The notes: generated by a model from the letters alone, not told the origin. Counted from the first letter of the stretch, positions 17,310-27,369 are shown. The stretch: 64,000 nt of DNA from an uncultured Paracoccaceae bacterium (GCA_947503775.1 CANNFE010000004.1:1-64000); one strand, 5' to 3'. Translations and numbers: made by a program.

Positions 17310-17812
17310 GACCGGTCGATGTCGTGATCGAAGACCTCCGCTGGGAGGCGATCGGCATCGCGGATCTGGCGAACCGCGCCGCCTCTGCCACCTTGGAGCG
17401 GCTCGGCCTCGAGCCGTCGATCTGCGAGATTGCCTGCATGCTCTGCGACGATGCCCGGATCGCGGCCCTGAACTCCGATTTCCGGCAGAAAGCCCAGCCG
17501 ACCAACGTCCTGTCCTGGCCAAGCGAGGACCGCACCGCGATGGCCGCCGGAGAGATGCCGCAGTCCCCCGCTCCTGATCCCGTTGGCCTGATCGAACTGG
17601 GGGATATCGCGCTTGCCTACGAGACATGTCTTCGAGAAAGCGCCGATTTCCATATCCCGCTTGAAAATCATGCAACGCATCTCATCGTGCATGGAACGCT
17701 TCATTTATTGGGGTTTGACCACATTCGCGAGGCGGATGCCTGCCTGATGGAGGATCTCGAGGCGGAAATCCTTGGCAATCTGGGACTGGAAAATCCATAT
17801 GATAGGGTCTGA
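17306..17812 (+). CDS. ybeY: Endoribonuclease YbeY (rRNA maturation factor)
   Basis: A 168-residue metalloprotein needed for 16S rRNA 3-prime maturation and 70S ribosome quality control. The zinc motif HGTLHLLGFDH supplies His129, His133 and His139. The FRQKAQPTNVLSWP string is the usual YbeY substrate-side motif. The start is a GTG inside the phoH stop (GTGA overlap), indicating translational coupling. Length is typical for the family (150-170). Confidence 0.95.
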   Translation: MRPVDVVIEDLRWEAIGIADLANRAASATLERLGLEPSICEIACMLCDDARIAALNSDFRQKAQPTNVLSWPSEDRTAMAAGEMPQSPAPDPVGLIELGDIALAYETCLRESADFHIPLENHATHLIVHGTLHLLGFDHIREADACLMEDLEAEILGNLGLENPYDRV

Positions 17813-17848
17813 GCGAATGACGACGCGATGCAGGGCGGAAAAGGATCG

Positions 17849-18730
17849 ATGAGCGAGACGGCGGACGGACCTTCTGGAGCGGCGCAGAGCGCGCAGGAAA
17901 ATCAGGAGCCAACCAATCGCGGATTTCTGGGGCGGGTGAAGGATATCTTGAATCCGTCCGCGACCCCGACCCCTAGTCAGGACGCCCCTGCCATGGCCCC
18001 GACCACCGTCCCCGGCATGCTGAACCTGCGCCGGATGCGGGTCGAGGATGTGGCGGTTCCCAAATCGGATATCGTGGCCGTCCCGGTCACCGCATCGATG
18101 GACGAGATCGTCGAGGTGTTTCGCGACAGCGGGCTCACACGGATCCCGGTCTTCGAAGGCACGCTCGACAAGCCTGTCGGCTTTGCCCATCTCAAGGATT
18201 TCGCGCTCAAACACGGCTTTAACGGCAAGGTGAAGGAATTCGATCTGAACGCCCTTGTCCGCCCTCTTCTTTACGTGCCGCCCTCCATGCAGATCGGGGT
18301 CCTGCTGACCAAGATGCAGGCAGACCGGATCCATATGGCCTTGGTCATCGACGAGTATGGCGGCACTGACGGTCTGGTGACGATCGAGGACCTCATCGAG
18401 CAGGTGATCGGAGAGATCGAGGACGAACACGACATCGCCGAAGGTCGGAACTGGACGCTCGAAGGAGCGGGCTGCTACATGGTGCAGGCCAAGACCCCGC
18501 TGGACGAATTCCGCGACGAGATCGGCATTGATCTGACCGCAACGGACGAAATCGACGAGGAAGAGGTCGATACGCTTGGCGGTCTGGTCTTCATGCTGTC
18601 CGGTCACGTTCCCGCCCGCGGAGAAGTTATCCCCCACCCCGCCGGTCCGGAGTTCGAGGTGATCGACGCCGATCCCAGACGGATCAAACGTCTGAGGGTC
18701 CGGCTCAAGAAAGCCAAGACGGATGAGTGA
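17849..18730 (+). CDS. corC: CorC/HlyC-type hemolysin-family CBS-domain protein
   Basis: A 293-residue protein with a CBS pair (about residues 55-180, including MRVEDVAVPKSDIVAV and ALVIDEYGGTDGLVTIEDL) and a C-terminal CorC_HlyC domain (about 205-290). There is no DUF21 membrane domain, so it is the short cytosolic form, linked to magnesium/cobalt efflux in enterobacteria; the hemolysin name is historical. ATG 17849 is favoured by AAGGA just upstream over the ATG at 17828. It overlaps lnt by 8 bases. Confidence 0.85.
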   Translation: MSETADGPSGAAQSAQENQEPTNRGFLGRVKDILNPSATPTPSQDAPAMAPTTVPGMLNLRRMRVEDVAVPKSDIVAVPVTASMDEIVEVFRDSGLTRIPVFEGTLDKPVGFAHLKDFALKHGFNGKVKEFDLNALVRPLLYVPPSMQIGVLLTKMQADRIHMALVIDEYGGTDGLVTIEDLIEQVIGEIEDEHDIAEGRNWTLEGAGCYMVQAKTPLDEFRDEIGIDLTATDEIDEEEVDTLGGLVFMLSGHVPARGEVIPHPAGPEFEVIDADPRRIKRLRVRLKKAKTDE

Positions 18731-20285
18731 GGCAGGCGCCTTGCGCCGCCGCCTCAACGATCCGCTTGACAGGCTGTCACCGAAAGGCCCGCGCGTCAGA
18801 CTTCCCGCCCTGATCGGGCTTGGCGGTCTGGCCGCTCTGGGTCATGCGCCGTTCGATCTGCCTGCACTGACCGTCCTTGCCCTAATCGCCGCCCTTCACA
18901 TCGTCACGGGCCAAACCGGAGCCGCGCGCCTTTTCTGGTCGGCCTGGGCCCTGGCGTTCGGCTATTTCCTCGTCGGCTGGAACTGGCTGGTGGAGCCGTT
19001 CCTGGTCGATGCGGCGACCTTCGGATGGATGGCGCCCTTTGCCATCAGCCTTCTGTCGGGGGTGATGGCGCTCTATTGGGCGATCGCGGCGGCTCTGGCG
19101 GGCCTCTTGTCCGCGGGCCGGTGGCCTCGCCTTGCCGTGCTCGTTCTTCTGATCCCGGTCGCGGAATACCTCAGGGGGATCCTCTTTACCGGCTTTCCCT
19201 GGGGGATGCTGGCCTATGTCTGGATCGAAACCCCGATCGCGCAGCTTCTTGCCTGGATCGGCCCTCATGGTCTGAACATTCTCACGCTGGCAATGGCCGC
19301 TGCCGTGGCGGGCTGGATCGCAACCGGCCGGGGCCTTGCGATCCCGGGCGCCTTATTTGTCGCCGGAGCGGCGCTCGCCATCGGCCTCGCACCCGGCGCG
19401 GCCCCCGCCGAAGATCCGGGCGCGCCGAAGATCCGGATGATCCAGTCGGGCGCACCACAGGACGAGAAATGGGAACCGGGCAAGCTGGAAGGGTTCGTCG
19501 ATCTTCAGCTCGATCTGACGGCACAAGGCAAGCCGGTCGATCTGACGATCTGGTCCGAAACCGCCGTCCCCTACCTGCTGAGCGATGCGGGGCCGCTCCT
19601 TAGCGTGATGTCAGAGGCGGCCCGGGACGGGACCGTCATTGCCGGGATCCAGAGGTTCGAGGCAGGCTATTACTACAACAGCCTGATCTCGATCGATCCG
19701 GGCGGGGTGGTCGGGCATGTCTACGACAAGGTCCATCTGGTGCCTTACGGCGAATACCTTCCCTATGACGATCTGATGCGGCGGCTCGGCCTGAGGGGGC
19801 TGGCCTCGAATGTCGGGGCGGGCTTCCGCAAGGGGGCGAGCCGGGATCTTTTCGACGTGCCGGGGATCGGATTGGTCCAGCCGTTGATCTGCTACGAGAG
19901 CGTCTTTCCCGCCGAGGTAGCGGAAGGGCCACGACCCCGCCTGACGGTTCTGATCACCAACGATGCATGGTTCGGCAAGTTCTCGGGGCCGTACCAGCAC
20001 CTTGCACAGGGGCGCGCCCGCGCCATCGAGCAGGGCGTGCCGATGGTGCGCGTCGCGCAGACCGGCGTCTCGGCGATGATCGACGGCAAGGGCCGCATCA
20101 CCGCATCCATCGGGCTGGGAACCGGCGGCGCGGCGGTCGCGGCCCTTCCGCCAGAGCTTCCCCCGACCCTTTATGCCAGAACCGGCGATCTTCCCGTGCT
20201 GATCTTCCTGCTGGTCGGTCTGGCGGGCCTTGCCCTGACGCAAGCACGGCGAAAAGCCGTTGACCCGGCCCAAGGGGCGGCGTAG
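18723..20285 (+). CDS. lnt: Apolipoprotein N-acyltransferase
   Basis: A 520-residue inner-membrane enzyme that adds the third acyl chain to the N-terminal Cys of lipoproteins before Lol export. The N-terminal half holds about six to eight membrane helices; the periplasmic nitrilase-like domain carries the triad Glu279 (WSETAVPYL), Lys336 ([14 protein letters not shown]) and Cys390 (LICYES). Another helix closes the C-terminus. It follows corC with an 8-base overlap, the usual order, and ends 12 bases before the metK riboswitch. Confidence 0.95.
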   Translation: MSEAGALRRRLNDPLDRLSPKGPRVRLPALIGLGGLAALGHAPFDLPALTVLALIAALHIVTGQTGAARLFWSAWALAFGYFLVGWNWLVEPFLVDAATFGWMAPFAISLLSGVMALYWAIAAALAGLLSAGRWPRLAVLVLLIPVAEYLRGILFTGFPWGMLAYVWIETPIAQLLAWIGPHGLNILTLAMAAAVAGWIATGRGLAIPGALFVAGAALAIGLAPGAAPAEDPGAPKIRMIQSGAPQDEKWEPGKLEGFVDLQLDLTAQGKPVDLTIWSETAVPYLLSDAGPLLSVMSEAARDGTVIAGIQRFEAGYYYNSLISIDPGGVVGHVYDKVHLVPYGEYLPYDDLMRRLGLRGLASNVGAGFRKGASRDLFDVPGIGLVQPLICYESVFPAEVAEGPRPRLTVLITNDAWFGKFSGPYQHLAQGRARAIEQGVPMVRVAQTGVSAMIDGKGRITASIGLGTGGAAVAALPPELPPTLYARTGDLPVLIFLLVGLAGLALTQARRKAVDPAQGAA

Positions 20286-20297
20286 GCCCGTTCGACA

Positions 20298-20346
20298 CCG
20301 GCCCCAACGGCTTCCTGACGGGGTTGGCTGACTTTAATGGAGCACT
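20298..20346 (+). ncRNA. SAM/SAH riboswitch upstream of metK
   Basis: An 8-base stem CCGGCCCC (20298-20305) / GGGGTTGG (20320-20327) with two G-U pairs encloses the loop AACGGCTTCCTGAC. After a short linker, AATGGAGCA follows; GGAGC (20339-20343) can pair with GCTTCC in the loop to close an H-type pseudoknot. Both the loop core and the 3-prime AATGGAGCA agree with the SAM/SAH riboswitch class, known from Rhodobacterales metK leaders. GGAG is also the ribosome binding site 8 bases before the ATG, so ligand binding should block metK translation. The match is from memory of the consensus. Confidence 0.85.
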
Positions 20347-20350
20347 CCCC

Positions 20351-21517
20351 ATGACACGCCAGAACTACATCTTCACCTCCGAATCCGTCTCGGAAGGCCA
20401 TCCCGACAAGGTCTGCGACAGGATCTCGGACGCGATCCTCGATGCGCTATTGGGCCAAGAACCCAACGCCCGGGTCGCCTGCGAGACATTCGCCACGACC
20501 AATCAGGTCGTGATCGGAGGAGAAGTCGGTTTGGCCGATCAAAGCAATCTCGCACGCCAGATGGAGCGCGTGGATGCCATCGTGCGCGCCTGCATCAAAG
20601 ATATCGGCTACGAGCAGGAGAAGTTTCACCACGAAACCTGCAATGTGCTGAACTTGCTCCACGAGCAGTCAGCCCATATCGCCCAAGGCGTCGACCGCGA
20701 GGGCGCGGGCGATCAGGGCATCATGTTCGGCTATGCAACGACCGAAACCGAAGAGCTTATGCCCGCACCGATCCAGTATTCGCACGCCATCCTGCGCCGC
20801 CTTGCCGAGGCGCGCAAATCCGGCGATGCGCCGTCCCTGCGCCCCGATGCCAAGACGCAGCTTTCCCTGCGCTACGAAGAGGGCAAGCCGGTCGAGGTCA
20901 CGCAACTCGTGCTTTCCACGCAGCATGAAAGCGAAGATCAGACCAGCGATGACATCCGCGCCATCGTGGAGCCTTACATCCGCGAAACGCTTCCCGATGG
21001 CTGGCTGACCGAAAAGACCGAATGGTGGGTCAATCCCACGGGCACGTTCGTCATCGGCGGCCCCGATGGGGATGCCGGGCTGACGGGGCGCAAGATCATC
21101 GTCGACACCTATGGCGGCGCAGCCCCCCATGGCGGCGGCGCCTTTTCGGGCAAGGATCCGACCAAGGTCGACCGCTCGGCGGCCTACGCGGCCCGGTATC
21201 TTGCCAAGAATGTCGTCGCCGCGGGCCTCGCGGCCCGTTGCACGATCCAGTTGAGCTATGCGATTGGCGTCGCCAAGCCGCTCTCGATCTATGCCGACAC
21301 CTTCGGCACCTCCGACATCCCCCCCGCCCAGATCGAAGAGGCTATCGCCAAGGTGATGGATCTGACGCCACGCGGCATCCGGGATCATCTGCATCTCAAC
21401 CGGCCCATCTATGAACGCACCGCCGCCTATGGCCATTTCGGACGCGCACCGCAAAACGATGGTGGCTTCAGCTGGGAACGCACGGATCTGGCCGAGGCGC
21501 TGTCGAAAGCGCTCTGA
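20351..21517 (+). CDS. metK: S-adenosylmethionine synthetase
   Basis: A 388-residue cytosolic enzyme that makes SAM from methionine and ATP. Family motifs appear in order: [17 protein letters not shown] near the N-terminus, [12 protein letters not shown] (about 118-129) and [19 protein letters not shown] (about 260-278). ATG 20351 is the right start: it follows the riboswitch-borne GGAG, and the protein begins directly with the ATP/Met-site helix. An in-frame ATG at 20324 falls inside the riboswitch stem. SAM made here serves TrmB immediately downstream and MiaB upstream. Confidence 0.97.
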   Translation: MTRQNYIFTSESVSEGHPDKVCDRISDAILDALLGQEPNARVACETFATTNQVVIGGEVGLADQSNLARQMERVDAIVRACIKDIGYEQEKFHHETCNVLNLLHEQSAHIAQGVDREGAGDQGIMFGYATTETEELMPAPIQYSHAILRRLAEARKSGDAPSLRPDAKTQLSLRYEEGKPVEVTQLVLSTQHESEDQTSDDIRAIVEPYIRETLPDGWLTEKTEWWVNPTGTFVIGGPDGDAGLTGRKIIVDTYGGAAPHGGGAFSGKDPTKVDRSAAYAARYLAKNVVAAGLAARCTIQLSYAIGVAKPLSIYADTFGTSDIPPAQIEEAIAKVMDLTPRGIRDHLHLNRPIYERTAAYGHFGRAPQNDGGFSWERTDLAEALSKAL

Positions 21518-21520
21518 TCC

Positions 21521-22231
21521 ATGCCGGGCAGTCACCCCTCCGGAGCGCCCTGGCGTAACTTCTACGGTCGTCTCAAGGGCAAGGCGCTGAAACCCTCGCA
21601 AGAGCGATATATCCGCGAGGATCTGGACGCTCTGGCGCTCAAGGGGATCGATTGGCAAAGCAATCCGGATCGCACGCCGCTTCGGATCGATGAGCTTTTC
21701 GAGGGCCGCCCGGTCTGGCTTGAAATCGGCTTTGGCGCAGGGGAGCATCTGGTCCGTCAGGGCGAGATGAACCCGGAGGTCACGTTGATCGGATGCGAGC
21801 CCTACCTCAACGGCGTCGCAACCTGTCTGGGAAAGATCAGGCGCGCGGGCGCAAGCAATATCAGGCTTCATCCCGGCGATGCCCGCGATCTGATGGACGT
21901 CCTGCCCGCCGCTTCAACCGACAAGGCGTTTCTTCTCTACCCTGATCCCTGGCCAAAGGCGCGGCATCACCGCAGGCGCTTTGTGACGCCCGAACATCTT
22001 GAGCCGCTGGCGCGCGTTCTGAAACCCGGCGCCGAATTCCGGGTCGCAACGGATATCGAGGATTATGTGCGGCAGGCGATGGAAGAGATCCCCAAGGCAG
22101 GTTTCGACTGGACGGCCACCCAGGCGGCGGACTGGCGCGCGCCGTGGGGCGACTGGAGCCCCACCCGCTACGAGCAAAAGGCCCTCCGCGAGGGACGCAA
22201 GCCCCATTACCTGACTTTTCTGCGCCGCTGA
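21521..22231 (+). CDS. trmB: tRNA (guanine-N7-)-methyltransferase
   Basis: A 236-residue SAM-dependent enzyme that methylates G46 in the variable loop of tRNA. SAM-binding motif I is [12 protein letters not shown] (about residues 67-78), and the tRNA/catalytic string [17 protein letters not shown] (about 138-154) is diagnostic of TrmB. It starts 3 bases after metK, so it is probably in the same transcript and under the same riboswitch-bearing leader, though translated from its own site. Confidence 0.95.
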   Translation: MPGSHPSGAPWRNFYGRLKGKALKPSQERYIREDLDALALKGIDWQSNPDRTPLRIDELFEGRPVWLEIGFGAGEHLVRQGEMNPEVTLIGCEPYLNGVATCLGKIRRAGASNIRLHPGDARDLMDVLPAASTDKAFLLYPDPWPKARHHRRRFVTPEHLEPLARVLKPGAEFRVATDIEDYVRQAMEEIPKAGFDWTATQAADWRAPWGDWSPTRYEQKALREGRKPHYLTFLRR

Positions 22232-22304
22232 TCCGCCACGTCGATGGACCTCCAAGACCGGCTGGTTTAAGCGGCAGGTCACGTCGACAAGAAAGAGGTT
22301 TCCG

Positions 22305-23657
22305 ATGGCTGCCCATGGCGCACCAACACCGATGTTTAGCCATCGCTGCGGACCCTTGACCGGGATCGCCAATGTCCCCGGCGACAAGTCGATTTCGCAC
22401 CGGGCACTGATTCTGGGGTCCCTATCCGTCGGCGAAACCACGATCAGCGGCCTGCTCGAAGGCGAGGATGTTCTGGACACGGCCAAGGCGATGCGCGCGC
22501 TCGGGGCCGAGGTCACGCGGTCGGACAACGGCCTTTGGAGCGTGCATGGCGTCGGCGTCGGCGGCTTTGCAGAACCCGAGACCGTGATCGATTGCGGCAA
22601 TTCCGGCACCGGTGTCCGCCTGATCATGGGCGCGGTCGCCACGACACCGATCGCCGTGACCTTTACCGGTGATGCCTCGCTGAACGGACGGCCCATGGGG
22701 CGGGTGACCACCCCTTTGCAGGCATTCGGCGCCCGATCCTATGGACGATCCGAAGGGCGGCTCCCCCTGACGATGGTCGGCGCCGAGGATGCCGTGCCGG
22801 TGGACTATACCCTGCCCGTCGCCTCTGCCCAGGTGAAGTCGGCAGTTCTTCTTGCGGGCCTCAACGCGCCTGGCCAGACGGTCGTCCGCGAAGCTGTCGC
22901 AACCCGCGACCACACCGAGCGGATGCTCAGGCTTTTCGGCGCGGATCTGACCGTGATTGCCGAGGAGGATGGCAGTCAGACCATCACCCTCACGGGCCAG
23001 CCAGAGCTGACGGCCCAACATATCACCGTGCCGCGCGATCCCTCCTCCGCCGCCTTCCCGGTCTGTGCCGCGCTGATCGTGGAGGGGTCAGACGTGCTGG
23101 TCCCCGGCATCGGTCTCAACCCAACCCGCGCGGGCCTTTTCGAGACCTTGCGGGACATGGGCGCGGACCTCACCTACGAGAACGAGCGCGAGGAGGGCGG
23201 AGAGCCTGTCGCCGATCTGCGCGCGCGTTACTCGCCCGACATGAAGGGGATCGAGGTTCCCGCAGGCCGCGCGGCCTCCATGATCGATGAATATCCGGTC
23301 CTGTCGGTCGTTGCGTCCCATGCGTCGGGCACGACGCTGATGCCCGGCGTGCATGAGCTACGTGTCAAGGAAAGCGACAGAATTGACGCGATGGCGAAGG
23401 GATTGCGACTGAACGGCGTCACCGTCGAGGAAGGCGAAGACTGGTTCTCGGTCAAAGGCCTCGGCCCCTCGGGCGTGCCCGGAGGCGCAAGCGTCGAAAC
23501 GCGCCTCGACCACCGGATCGCGATGTCGTTCCTCATCCTGGGCATGGCGTCGCAAAAACCGGTCAGGATCGACGATAGCGGCCCGGTCGCCACCTCTTTT
23601 CCGGTCTTCCAGCCCCTGATGGAAGAGCTTGGCGCCCGCTTCGAGGCCGCCAGATGA
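22305..23657 (+). CDS. aroA: 3-phosphoshikimate 1-carboxyvinyltransferase (EPSP synthase)
   Basis: A 450-residue shikimate-pathway enzyme joining PEP and shikimate 3-phosphate. Key strings are [15 protein letters not shown] near residue 26, GNSGTGVRL near 100 and SQTITLTG-flanked RDPSSAAFP mid-protein. The NSGTG form with Ala context and an overall length of 450 fit the class II enzymes of alphaproteobacteria, which include glyphosate-tolerant members; tolerance here is untested. AGAGG precedes the ATG. Its stop overlaps the following GFA gene by 4 bases. Confidence 0.95.
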   Translation: MAAHGAPTPMFSHRCGPLTGIANVPGDKSISHRALILGSLSVGETTISGLLEGEDVLDTAKAMRALGAEVTRSDNGLWSVHGVGVGGFAEPETVIDCGNSGTGVRLIMGAVATTPIAVTFTGDASLNGRPMGRVTTPLQAFGARSYGRSEGRLPLTMVGAEDAVPVDYTLPVASAQVKSAVLLAGLNAPGQTVVREAVATRDHTERMLRLFGADLTVIAEEDGSQTITLTGQPELTAQHITVPRDPSSAAFPVCAALIVEGSDVLVPGIGLNPTRAGLFETLRDMGADLTYENEREEGGEPVADLRARYSPDMKGIEVPAGRAASMIDEYPVLSVVASHASGTTLMPGVHELRVKESDRIDAMAKGLRLNGVTVEEGEDWFSVKGLGPSGVPGGASVETRLDHRIAMSFLILGMASQKPVRIDDSGPVATSFPVFQPLMEELGARFEAAR

Positions 23658-24058
23658 CAACCGGCGGATGCCTCTGCGGTGCGATCACCTTTACGGTGAA
23701 CGGTCCCCTGCGACCGGTGATCGCGTGTCATTGCACGCAATGCCGCAAGACATCCGGGCATTTCGTGGCGGCAACCTCGGCCGCGCGAGACGACATCACC
23801 ATCGAAGGCGAGCCGGTCTGGTATCAGTCCTCGGACACCGCGCGCCGGGGCTTTTGCGGCATCTGCGGATCGCAGCTTTTCTGGGACGGGCCGGGCAAAG
23901 CCCTCTCCATTTTTGCGGGCGTGCTGAACCCTCCGACGGGTCTGAGCATCGCCGGTCACATCTATTGTGCCGACAAGGGCGACTACTACGAGATAGAGGA
24001 CAGCCTGCCCTCGGTCCCGGGCCACGATCCGGCCTTGACGACCCAGGTGCCCGATTGA
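23654..24058 (+). CDS. GFA (glutathione-dependent formaldehyde-activating-like) family protein
   Basis: A 134-residue zinc-binding protein of the GFA/CENP-V fold. The conserved cysteines are visible: CLC near the N-terminus (Cys6, Cys8), CHCTQC (around residues 26-31) and CGICG (around 72-76), which bind two zinc ions. The catalytic claim in the family name is disputed for most members, so only the fold is assigned. It is translationally coupled to aroA (ATGA) and followed by cmk 25 bases later, a common order in this group. Confidence 0.85.
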   Translation: MTTGGCLCGAITFTVNGPLRPVIACHCTQCRKTSGHFVAATSAARDDITIEGEPVWYQSSDTARRGFCGICGSQLFWDGPGKALSIFAGVLNPPTGLSIAGHIYCADKGDYYEIEDSLPSVPGHDPALTTQVPD

Positions 24059-24083
24059 ACCCCCTGACCGGAAAACGAGGCGG

Positions 24084-24692
24084 ATGATCTTCACGGTCGC
24101 AATCGATGGCCCTGCCGCTGCGGGCAAGGGAACGATCTCGAAGCGGATTGCCAAGACATTTGGCCTCGCGCATCTCGACACGGGTCTGATCTACCGGGCC
24201 GTCGGTGCGCTCAGCCTTGCGGGGCAGGATCCCATCGATGCGGCCCGAACGCTCGTTCCGAACGCGCTCGACCGGGAGGATCTGCGCATGCCCCAGGTCG
24301 CACAAGAGGCCTCGCGGGTTGCGGCCATCCCCGAAGTACGGCGCCACCTGCTGTCCTTTCAGCGGGACTTTGCCCGGCAGGATGGCGGCGCCGTCCTTGA
24401 CGGGCGCGATATCGGCACGGTGATCTGCCCAACAGCGGATGTGAAGCTGTTCGTCACCGCCAGCGCCAAGGTCCGGGCAACGCGCCGCCATGCAGAGCTG
24501 ACGGGCAAGGGGATCGAGATCGACTATGAAACGGTCCTCTCGGACGTCATCGCCCGAGACCAGCGCGACAGCGAGCGGGAGGATGCTCCGATGCGTGCCG
24601 CAGAGGATGCAGTGCTGATCGATACATCCGACATGAACATCGAAACGGCCGCCGCCAAGGCGATCGAGGTCGTGGCCGCGCGGTTCGGCTAG
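24084..24692 (+). CDS. cmk: Cytidylate kinase
   Basis: A 202-residue kinase that phosphorylates CMP and dCMP. The P-loop is GPAAAGKGT (about residues 8-16), and the NMP-binding strings LDTGLIYRAVG and LDGRDIGTVICP are typical. The family is usually about 220 residues, so this is a slightly compact form without gaps in the motifs. The frequent partner rpsA follows, separated by a carboxymuconolactone-decarboxylase-like gene. Confidence 0.95.
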   Translation: MIFTVAIDGPAAAGKGTISKRIAKTFGLAHLDTGLIYRAVGALSLAGQDPIDAARTLVPNALDREDLRMPQVAQEASRVAAIPEVRRHLLSFQRDFARQDGGAVLDGRDIGTVICPTADVKLFVTASAKVRATRRHAELTGKGIEIDYETVLSDVIARDQRDSEREDAPMRAAEDAVLIDTSDMNIETAAAKAIEVVAARFG

Positions 24693-24741
24693 ACCGCCAG
24701 CCCATGACGCCCCGCTGCAAGAGATAGGCGGCCGGATACAT
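24547..24741 (-). CDS. Speculative small antisense open frame (64 aa) at the cmk end
   Basis: On the minus strand an ATG at 24741 is preceded by GAGGAGGT (complement of 24746-24753), an almost ideal ribosome binding site 4 bases away, in the gap between cmk and the next gene. The first residues (MYPAAYLLQRGVMGW) look protein-like, but from about residue 18 the frame runs antisense to cmk and becomes Arg/Pro-rich, as expected of a shadow. A real gene might be shorter with a shifted frame. No function is suggested. Confidence 0.15.
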   Translation of the reverse strand: MYPAAYLLQRGVMGWRSSRTARPRPRSPWRRPFRCSCRMYRSALHPLRHASEHPPARCRAGLGR

Positions 24742-24879
24742 CGCGACCTCCTCACGCAGGAATGATCTGCAATTTTGCACAATGGGGTCGCGCGGCATCG
24801 GCCTTTCGCCCGGGCCGCTTTTGAGCGCATCTGTAGGCCCAAAGCGCTCCCCTGACCGGCCTCGAAAGGAGATCCCAGA

Positions 24880-25443
24880 ATGAAGACCACCGTCCACACG
24901 CTCGATACTGCGCCCGATGCGTCCAAACCGCTTCTTGAAAATTCGCTCAAGGCCTTTGGCCGCCTGCCAAGCCTTCACGGCGTGATGGCCGAAAGCCCCG
25001 GGCTTCTGGAGGGCTACCAGCGCCTCCACCGCTCGGCCATTCAGGATACCGCCTTCACCAAGGAAGAGCGGACCGTCGTGTGGATGGCGGTCAATGTCTA
25101 TCACGAATGCCATTACTGCGTGCCCGCCCATACCGGCATCGCCCATTCCGAAAAGATCGACCAAAGCATCATCGAAGCACTGCGAGACGAGACACCATTG
25201 TCCGACCCCAAGCTCAAGGCGCTGCGCGCCTTCACGCTTGCCGTTGTTGACAGCCGGGGCCGCCCCTCGGCCGATCAGGTCGCCGCTTTCGAGGCCGCAG
25301 ACTACGGCGAGCGCGCCGTTCTGGATATCGTCCTGATCGTCGCCCAGAAGGTCATGTCGAACTACGTCAACTCCTTGTTCGACACCCCAACCGATGCAGC
25401 CTTCGAGAAGTACCTCTGGGAGCGCGGGGCAAACGCCGCCTGA
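24880..25443 (+). CDS. Carboxymuconolactone decarboxylase family protein (AhpD-like)
   Basis: A 187-residue all-helical protein of the CMD/AhpD superfamily. The redox motif is HECHYCVPAH with Cys77 and Cys80 and a following His84, as in AhpD-type peroxidase-related proteins, which reduce peroxiredoxins or act as disulfide reductases. True decarboxylases lack the CxxC, so an antioxidant role is more likely; the partner is unknown. AAAGGAG sits about 8 bases before the ATG. It interrupts the common cmk-rpsA pair. Confidence 0.8.
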   Translation: MKTTVHTLDTAPDASKPLLENSLKAFGRLPSLHGVMAESPGLLEGYQRLHRSAIQDTAFTKEERTVVWMAVNVYHECHYCVPAHTGIAHSEKIDQSIIEALRDETPLSDPKLKALRAFTLAVVDSRGRPSADQVAAFEAADYGERAVLDIVLIVAQKVMSNYVNSLFDTPTDAAFEKYLWERGANAA

Positions 25444-25558
25444 GCCCCTCGCGGGTCCAGGTCTGCCATGGCCGGGTTGGACTTGCGTCCGATCCGGCCT
25501 TGCTGTACACGCACAGCCGTCGAAGCGGCGGAACGGCCGCAGGCGGATTTGTTGAGCA

Positions 25559-25587
25559 GGGTCGGTTCGTGCCGACCCTTCGTTTTT
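25559..25587 (+). terminator. Terminator-like hairpin in the rpsA leader
   Basis: GGGTCGG (25559-25565) and CCGACCC (25572-25578) form a perfect 7-base stem with a 6-base loop, followed by TTCGTTTTT. It can end the transcript of the upstream gene, or act as an attenuator in the rpsA leader, whose start codon is 97 bases further on. The 240-base gap holds no other gene I can support. Confidence 0.6.
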
Positions 25588-25683
25588 GCGTATCCGGACT
25601 ACGCTTCGTCCAACCCAAACCCAAAGACCGGCGGAGACAACCGCACGGCCCGTAAAATCGTAGATAAGGAAACTGAAAGCCAC

Positions 25684-27369
25684 ATGGCGCAGAACGCATC
25701 AATGGAGGAATTCGAAGCCCTCCTGAACGAAAGCTTCGAAATGGACACGCCCGATGAAGGGTCCGTTGTCAAAGGCCGGGTCATTGCCGTCGAGGCAGGA
25801 CAGGCCATCATCGATGTCGGCTACAAGATGGAAGGCCGCGTCGATCTCAAGGAATTTGCCGATCCGGGCGAGAGCCCCAAGATCGAAGTGGGCGACGAGG
25901 TAGAGGTGTTCCTCCGCCAGGTCGAGAATGCCCGCGGCGAAGCTGTCATCTCCCGCGAGATGGCGCGCCGTGAAGAAGCATGGGATCGCCTCGAGAAGGC
26001 TTATGCCGCTGAAGAGCGTGTCGAAGGCGCAATCTTCGGCCGCGTCAAGGGCGGCTTCACCGTCGATCTGGGCGGCGCGGTCGCGTTCCTGCCCGGCTCG
26101 CAGGTCGATGTGCGCCCCGTACGCGACGCCGGCCCTCTCATGGGTCTCAAGCAGCCGTTCCAAATCCTTAAGATGGACCGCCGCCGCGGCAATATCGTCG
26201 TCTCGCGTCGTGCTATCCTGGAAGAGAGCCGCGCCGAACAGCGCGCCGAAGTTATCGGCAACCTTACCGAAGGCCAGGCGGTCGACGGTGTGGTCAAGAA
26301 CATCACCGAATACGGTGCGTTCGTCGATCTGGGCGGTGTCGATGGTCTGCTGCACGTGACCGATATGGCATGGCGCCGGGTCAATCACCCGTCCGAGATC
26401 GTCGCCATCGGCGAGACGATCAAGGTGCAGGTCATCAAGATCAACAAGGAAACCCACCGCATCAGCCTCGGCATGAAGCAGTTGCAGGACGATCCTTGGG
26501 ATGTCGTGGCCGCCAAATACGCTTTGGGCTCGAACCATCAGGGCCGTGTGACGAACATCACCGATTACGGTGCGTTCGTTGAGCTTGAGCCGGGCGTCGA
26601 GGGCCTCGTCCACGTCTCCGAGATGTCCTGGACCAAAAAGAACGTCCATCCGGGCAAGATCGTCTCCACCTCCCAGGAGGTCGAGGTCATGGTGCTCGAG
26701 ATCGATGCGGCCAAGCGCCGGGTGTCCCTGGGTCTCAAGCAGACGCAGCGCAACCCGTGGGAGGTCTTTGCCGAAACCCACCCCGAGGGCACCGAGGTCG
26801 AAGGCGAGGTCAAGAACATCACCGAATTCGGTCTGTTCGTCGGTCTCGAAGGCGATATCGACGGCATGGTCCACCTCTCCGATCTGACTTGGGAAGGTCG
26901 CGGTGAGGATGTGATCGGCGACTTCCGCAAGGGGGACGTCGTTCAGGCCAAAGTCACCGAGGTCGACGTCGAGAAAGAGCGGATCTCGCTCTCGATCAAA
27001 GCGATGGACGGTGATCCCTTTGCTGAAGCCGTTGGCGGCGTGAAGCGTGGTTCGATCATCACCGTCGAGGTGACCAAGATCGAGGATGGCGGCATCGAGG
27101 TCGAGTATGAAGGCATGAAATCCTTCATTCGTCGCTCCGATCTGTCCCGCGACCGGGCCGAGCAGCGCCCCGAGCGCTTTGGCGTCGGCGACAAGGTCGA
27201 CGTCCGCGTCACCAACATCGACAGCAAGACCCGCCGTCTGAGCCTGTCGATCAAGGCACGTGAGATCGCCGAAGAGAAAGAGGCCGTTCAGCAATATGGC
27301 TCCTCCGACTCAGGTGCCTCGCTTGGCGACATCCTCGGCGCAGCTCTCAAGAGCGGCGACGACGATTAA
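25684..27369 (+). CDS. rpsA: 30S ribosomal protein S1
   Basis: A 561-residue protein made of six S1 (OB-fold) RNA-binding repeats; KGRVIAVEAGQAIIDVG opens the first, and the repeated NITEYGAFVDLGGVDGLLH / NITDYGAFVELEPGVEGLVH pair marks the central repeats. It recruits mRNA to the 30S subunit. Length fits the six-repeat Gram-negative form. ATG 25684 gives the normal N-terminus; the longer open frame upstream covers the leader hairpin and is rejected. A terminator follows 25 bases after the stop. Confidence 0.97.
   Translation: MAQNASMEEFEALLNESFEMDTPDEGSVVKGRVIAVEAGQAIIDVGYKMEGRVDLKEFADPGESPKIEVGDEVEVFLRQVENARGEAVISREMARREEAWDRLEKAYAAEERVEGAIFGRVKGGFTVDLGGAVAFLPGSQVDVRPVRDAGPLMGLKQPFQILKMDRRRGNIVVSRRAILEESRAEQRAEVIGNLTEGQAVDGVVKNITEYGAFVDLGGVDGLLHVTDMAWRRVNHPSEIVAIGETIKVQVIKINKETHRISLGMKQLQDDPWDVVAAKYALGSNHQGRVTNITDYGAFVELEPGVEGLVHVSEMSWTKKNVHPGKIVSTSQEVEVMVLEIDAAKRRVSLGLKQTQRNPWEVFAETHPEGTEVEGEVKNITEFGLFVGLEGDIDGMVHLSDLTWEGRGEDVIGDFRKGDVVQAKVTEVDVEKERISLSIKAMDGDPFAEAVGGVKRGSIITVEVTKIEDGGIEVEYEGMKSFIRRSDLSRDRAEQRPERFGVGDKVDVRVTNIDSKTRRLSLSIKAREIAEEKEAVQQYGSSDSGASLGDILGAALKSGDDD

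Noticed and set aside
22237-22287. Repeated CACGTCGA and a GACCT/AGGTC pairing before aroA as a riboswitch
   Set aside because: The pairing is only 5 bases, and no known RNA class regulates aroA in this way.
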